Source of the DNA: Chitinophagaceae bacterium UBA4411
Lineage (GTDB): Bacteria > Bacteroidota > Bacteroidia > Chitinophagales > Chitinophagaceae
Assembly: GCA_002400415.1 (NCBI GenBank)
Contig: DGQP01000001.1
Coordinates: 85,724 to 149,723 of the forward strand
Reading direction: 5' to 3'
Length of the DNA: 64,000 nt
The notes beneath the pieces were generated by a model, which saw only the letters and a program-made list of their open reading frames with translations, was not told where the DNA came from and made no database searches. This document shows, piece after piece, positions 61,420 through 64,000 of this stretch. The position numbers and the translations under genes are program-made. The number at the start of each line of letters is the position of its first letter. Position 1 is the first letter of the stretch.

Positions 61420-61755
61420 ATGTTTACCCGTTTTAACGCATACCGCATCATGTGGGTACTTGTATTTTTTGACCTGCCGACAGAAACCAAAAAGGACCGG
61501 AAAATCTATGCCCGGTTCCGGAAGGATATTATGGCCGACGGCTTCAATATGTTCCAGTTCAGCATTTACCTGCGGCACTGCCCCAGCCGGGAAAATGCGG
61601 AAGTGCATATCCAGCGGGTGAAGAAAATATTACCGGCCAAAGGGCATATCGGGATCATGTGCATCACTGATAAACAATTCGGGATGATGGAGATTTTCAG
61701 GGGCAAGGAATTGGCGGAAGCGCCGGAGACCATCCAGCAATTAGAACTGTTCTGA
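61420..61755 (+). CDS. cas2: CRISPR-associated endoribonuclease Cas2
   Basis: A 111-residue Cas2. The first strand MWVLVFFDLPTETKKDRK contains the conserved aspartate D18; YARFRKDIMADGFNMFQFSIYLRHCPSRENAE follows as usual, and the tail is IQQLELF. It forms the structural centre of the Cas1-Cas2 integrase. The short gap from the methyltransferase stop (TGA TAAA ATG) indicates translational coupling to that gene. Confidence 0.96.
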   Translation: MFTRFNAYRIMWVLVFFDLPTETKKDRKIYARFRKDIMADGFNMFQFSIYLRHCPSRENAEVHIQRVKKILPAKGHIGIMCITDKQFGMMEIFRGKELAEAPETIQQLELF

Positions 61756-61763
61756 TCCCGGTT

Positions 61764-61830
61764 CGTCCCATCGGGACGGTTGACTGGTAATCCGGTGACC
61801 CTGCCTGCACCAGGCGTCCCTCCGGGACGC
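61764..61830. repeat. Two REP-like palindromes after cas2
   Basis: CGTCCC-ATC-GGGACG-type hairpins: 61764-61778 (CGTCCCATCGGGACG) and 61814-61830 (GCGTCCCTCCGGGACGC). Same arms, different loop, 36 bp apart. They resemble repetitive extragenic palindromes. Confidence 0.6.
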
Positions 61831-61897
61831 TTTGTGCTCCTGCCAAAAGTTCAACCCGCCAGCCACCCCTCCGGGGTAAGCATCCGTTGCCAGGAAT

Positions 61898-61927
61898 AAA
61901 AAAATGGGCCCGGGGACCCATTTTTTT
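61898..61927. terminator. Bidirectional terminator between cas2 and the array
   Basis: Seven A, ATGGG, eight bases, CCCAT and seven T (61898-61927), usable in both directions. It can end the cas operon from the left and the crRNA precursor arriving on the minus strand from the right. Confidence 0.88.
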
Positions 61928-61979
61928 GATTGTAAAACCCAGCTCAAATTCATTAAAATCAGCCGCTTAGACAAAAGCT

Positions 61980-64000
61980 GTTGTAAAAGAGCTAAGCTAC
62001 ATGATAATTTGAAAGCAAATCACAACAATTTCAGTTTTGCCATTGTTATGGTTTTAGTTGTAAAAGAGCTAAGCTACATGATAATTTGAAAGCAAATCAC
62101 AACTCGCTGGAATATCCATGCTGATATGGCAGCGTTGTAAAAGAGCTAAGCTACATGATAATTTGAAAGCAAATCACAACTTAATCCTTAGTTCCCTGTT
62201 TTCGTTACTTGTTGTAAAAGAGCTAAGCTACATGATAATTTGAAAGCAAATCACAACAATCCGCTTTGTTTCGTTTTCTGTTTCAGGTTGTAAAAGAGCT
62301 AAGCTACATGATAATTTGAAAGCAAATCACAACAGAAGAGTAAAGTAAGATGCTGAAAGAAGGGTTGTAAAAGAGCTAAGCTACATGATAATTTGAAAGC
62401 AAATCACAACCATGATATGGAACGGCAATGTAAACATCCCGTTGTAAAAGAGCTAAGCTACATGATAATTTGAAAGCAAATCACAACAGGAAGAAGGGAT
62501 ATTTCGGTACTACTCAGGTTGTAAAAGAGCTAAGCTACATGATAATTTGAAAGCAAATCACAACTAACGTTATATTTCTTCGCATACATCGTCTGTTGTA
62601 AAAGAGCTAAGCTACATGATAATTTGAAAGCAAATCACAACCTGTGCATAGATCTCGTCACACTGGTCTTCGTTGTAAAAGAGCTAAGCTACATGATAAT
62701 TTGAAAGCAAATCACAACGCTTCTGTCAGTGAAACCACAACGGGACCGGTTGTAAAAGAGCTAAGCTACATGATAATTTGAAAGCAAATCACAACGGCTC
62801 CGCTTTTGGCTTGTTTTCCATTTTCGTTGTAAAAGAGCTAAGCTACATGATAATTTGAAAGCAAATCACAACACCACCGTGAACTCCTCACCTTCCAGGT
62901 GCGTTGTAAAAGAGCTAAGCTACATGATAATTTGAAAGCAAATCACAACGCTGCATTTCTTTAATCCTTAGCTCTCTGTGTTGTAAAAGAGCTAAGCTAC
63001 ATGATAATTTGAAAGCAAATCACAACCGTTTTTGTTTGTTTTGATGTGTTCTATTAGTTGTAAAAGAGCTAAGCTACATGATAATTTGAAAGCAAATCAC
63101 AACTTATTTTGCATAGCAAAATTTCCCTTTACGTTGTAAAAGAGCTAAGCTACATGATAATTTGAAAGCAAATCACAACATTGTCGTTTGTCGTTGATTC
63201 CACCTAATAGTTGTAAAAGAGCTAAGCTACATGATAATTTGAAAGCAAATCACAACTTCGCCTACGTTTATCGCCACTTTGTTTTCGTTGTAAAAGAGCT
63301 AAGCTACATGATAATTTGAAAGCAAATCACAACTGCACTCCATGCAATTCCCACATCCGTAGGGTTGTAAAAGAGCTAAGCTACATGATAATTTGAAAGC
63401 AAATCACAACCAATTTAGTTGCTTGTTCGGCTGTGAGTAAGTTGTAAAAGAGCTAAGCTACATGATAATTTGAAAGCAAATCACAACTGATCCCCGGCGC
63501 CTTCCGCCGGTGTGAGTTGTTGTAAAAGAGCTAAGCTACATGATAATTTGAAAGCAAATCACAACCCAGTTCATAATAAAGAGCAGATGCGTAGTCGTTG
63601 TAAAAGAGCTAAGCTACATGATAATTTGAAAGCAAATCACAACTGCTGTATGCATCAGCATGGTCATCATAGAGTTGTAAAAGAGCTAAGCTACATGATA
63701 ATTTGAAAGCAAATCACAACGCCTCTTTGAGAGCCGTTACAATCGGCTGGGTTGTAAAAGAGCTAAGCTACATGATAATTTGAAAGCAAATCACAACTAT
63801 TATGAATAAATACAACGTTGAAGGGCCGTTGTAAAAGAGCTAAGCTACATGATAATTTGAAAGCAAATCACAACTGGAGGCTTATTTAAGAAAAAACCCG
63901 GTGGGTTGTAAAAGAGCTAAGCTACATGATAATTTGAAAGCAAATCACAACTAAGAATTTTCCCATATAGATTTCTTTTTAGTTGTAAAAGAGCTAAGCT
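61980..64000 (-). CRISPR. CRISPR array, 26 full repeats plus one cut by the window end
   Basis: The 47-bp repeat reads GTTGTAAAAGAGCTAAGCTA... on the plus strand and ends ...AAATCACAAC; on the minus strand it begins GTTGTGATTTGCTTTC, the crRNA sense given the tracrRNA. Repeats start at 61980, 62057, 62134, 62211, 62287, 62364 and so on to 63905, with a partial at 63982. All complete copies look identical, including the one nearest cas2. The 26 spacers are 29-31 bp (mostly 30; 29 at 62258 and 63104; 31 at 63488 and 63566). The array continues past the window; its leader is expected there. Repeat termini GTTGT/ACAAC are inverted. Confidence 0.98.

Noticed and set aside
54533..61755. Type II-A or II-B system
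   Set aside because: No csn2 or cas4 gene is found between cas9 and the array; gene order and tracrRNA fit II-C.
63512..63706. 64-codon frame inside the CRISPR array (and a similar one at 61904-62089)
   Set aside because: They are translations of repeats and spacers, not genes.

Overview
The window looks like a chromosomal segment of a member of the Bacteroidota, most likely a Chitinophagaceae-type bacterium. The evidence is type IX secretion (T9SS) C-terminal sorting domains on several exported proteins, promoters of the TTTG/TAnnTTTG type, a BlaI/M56 pair, a fused SecDF, a NusB of about 308 residues, and A/T-rich ribosome-binding regions. No tRNA or rRNA gene was recognised.

From 1 to about 54 kb the content is mostly housekeeping. 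It starts with two glycosyltransferases (the first cut by the window edge), ftsE, a BlaI-M56 sensor pair, purM, ribF, a rhomboid protease, tilS, the etfBA operon, a bifunctional nuclease, ispE, queD, rocD and a VIT1-family transporter. A block of secreted and membrane proteins with amino-acid metabolism genes follows (ilvE, GNAT, an EamA exporter with a divergent MocR regulator, an APC permease). Then come an ABC-F protein, two large T9SS metalloproteases flanking groES-groEL, nusB, a DUF1573-yajC-coaE run, a TlpA-like protein, an aspartate aminotransferase, a SecD-like paralogue beside secDF, an A-type Fe-S carrier, an acyl-CoA mutase catalytic subunit and glnS. Non-coding items in this part include a duplicated leader with pseudoknot potential ahead of secDF and the ABC-F gene, two terminator-ended small transcription units, and heptamer tandem repeats that twice enter coding sequence.

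From 54.27 to 64 kb the window holds a type II-C CRISPR-Cas locus: a divergent tracrRNA, cas9 (1467 aa), cas1, a DNA methyltransferase gene, cas2 and an array of 26 complete identical 47-bp repeats plus one cut by the window end. The anti-repeat lies directly upstream of cas9 on the minus strand and ends in an intrinsic terminator. It fixes crRNA transcription as minus strand, from beyond the window towards cas2, where a bidirectional terminator separates array and operon.

The most unusual feature is the 482-residue gene between cas1 and cas2, four bases from the cas2 start. It joins a beta-class adenine-type methyltransferase (DPPF before FCGCGTT) to a C-terminal Mrr-like D...QxK nuclease domain. 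That suggests a one-gene modification/restriction module embedded in the adaptation operon, where it could mark self DNA or supply cut phage ends to Cas1-Cas2. This function is inferred and was not tested.
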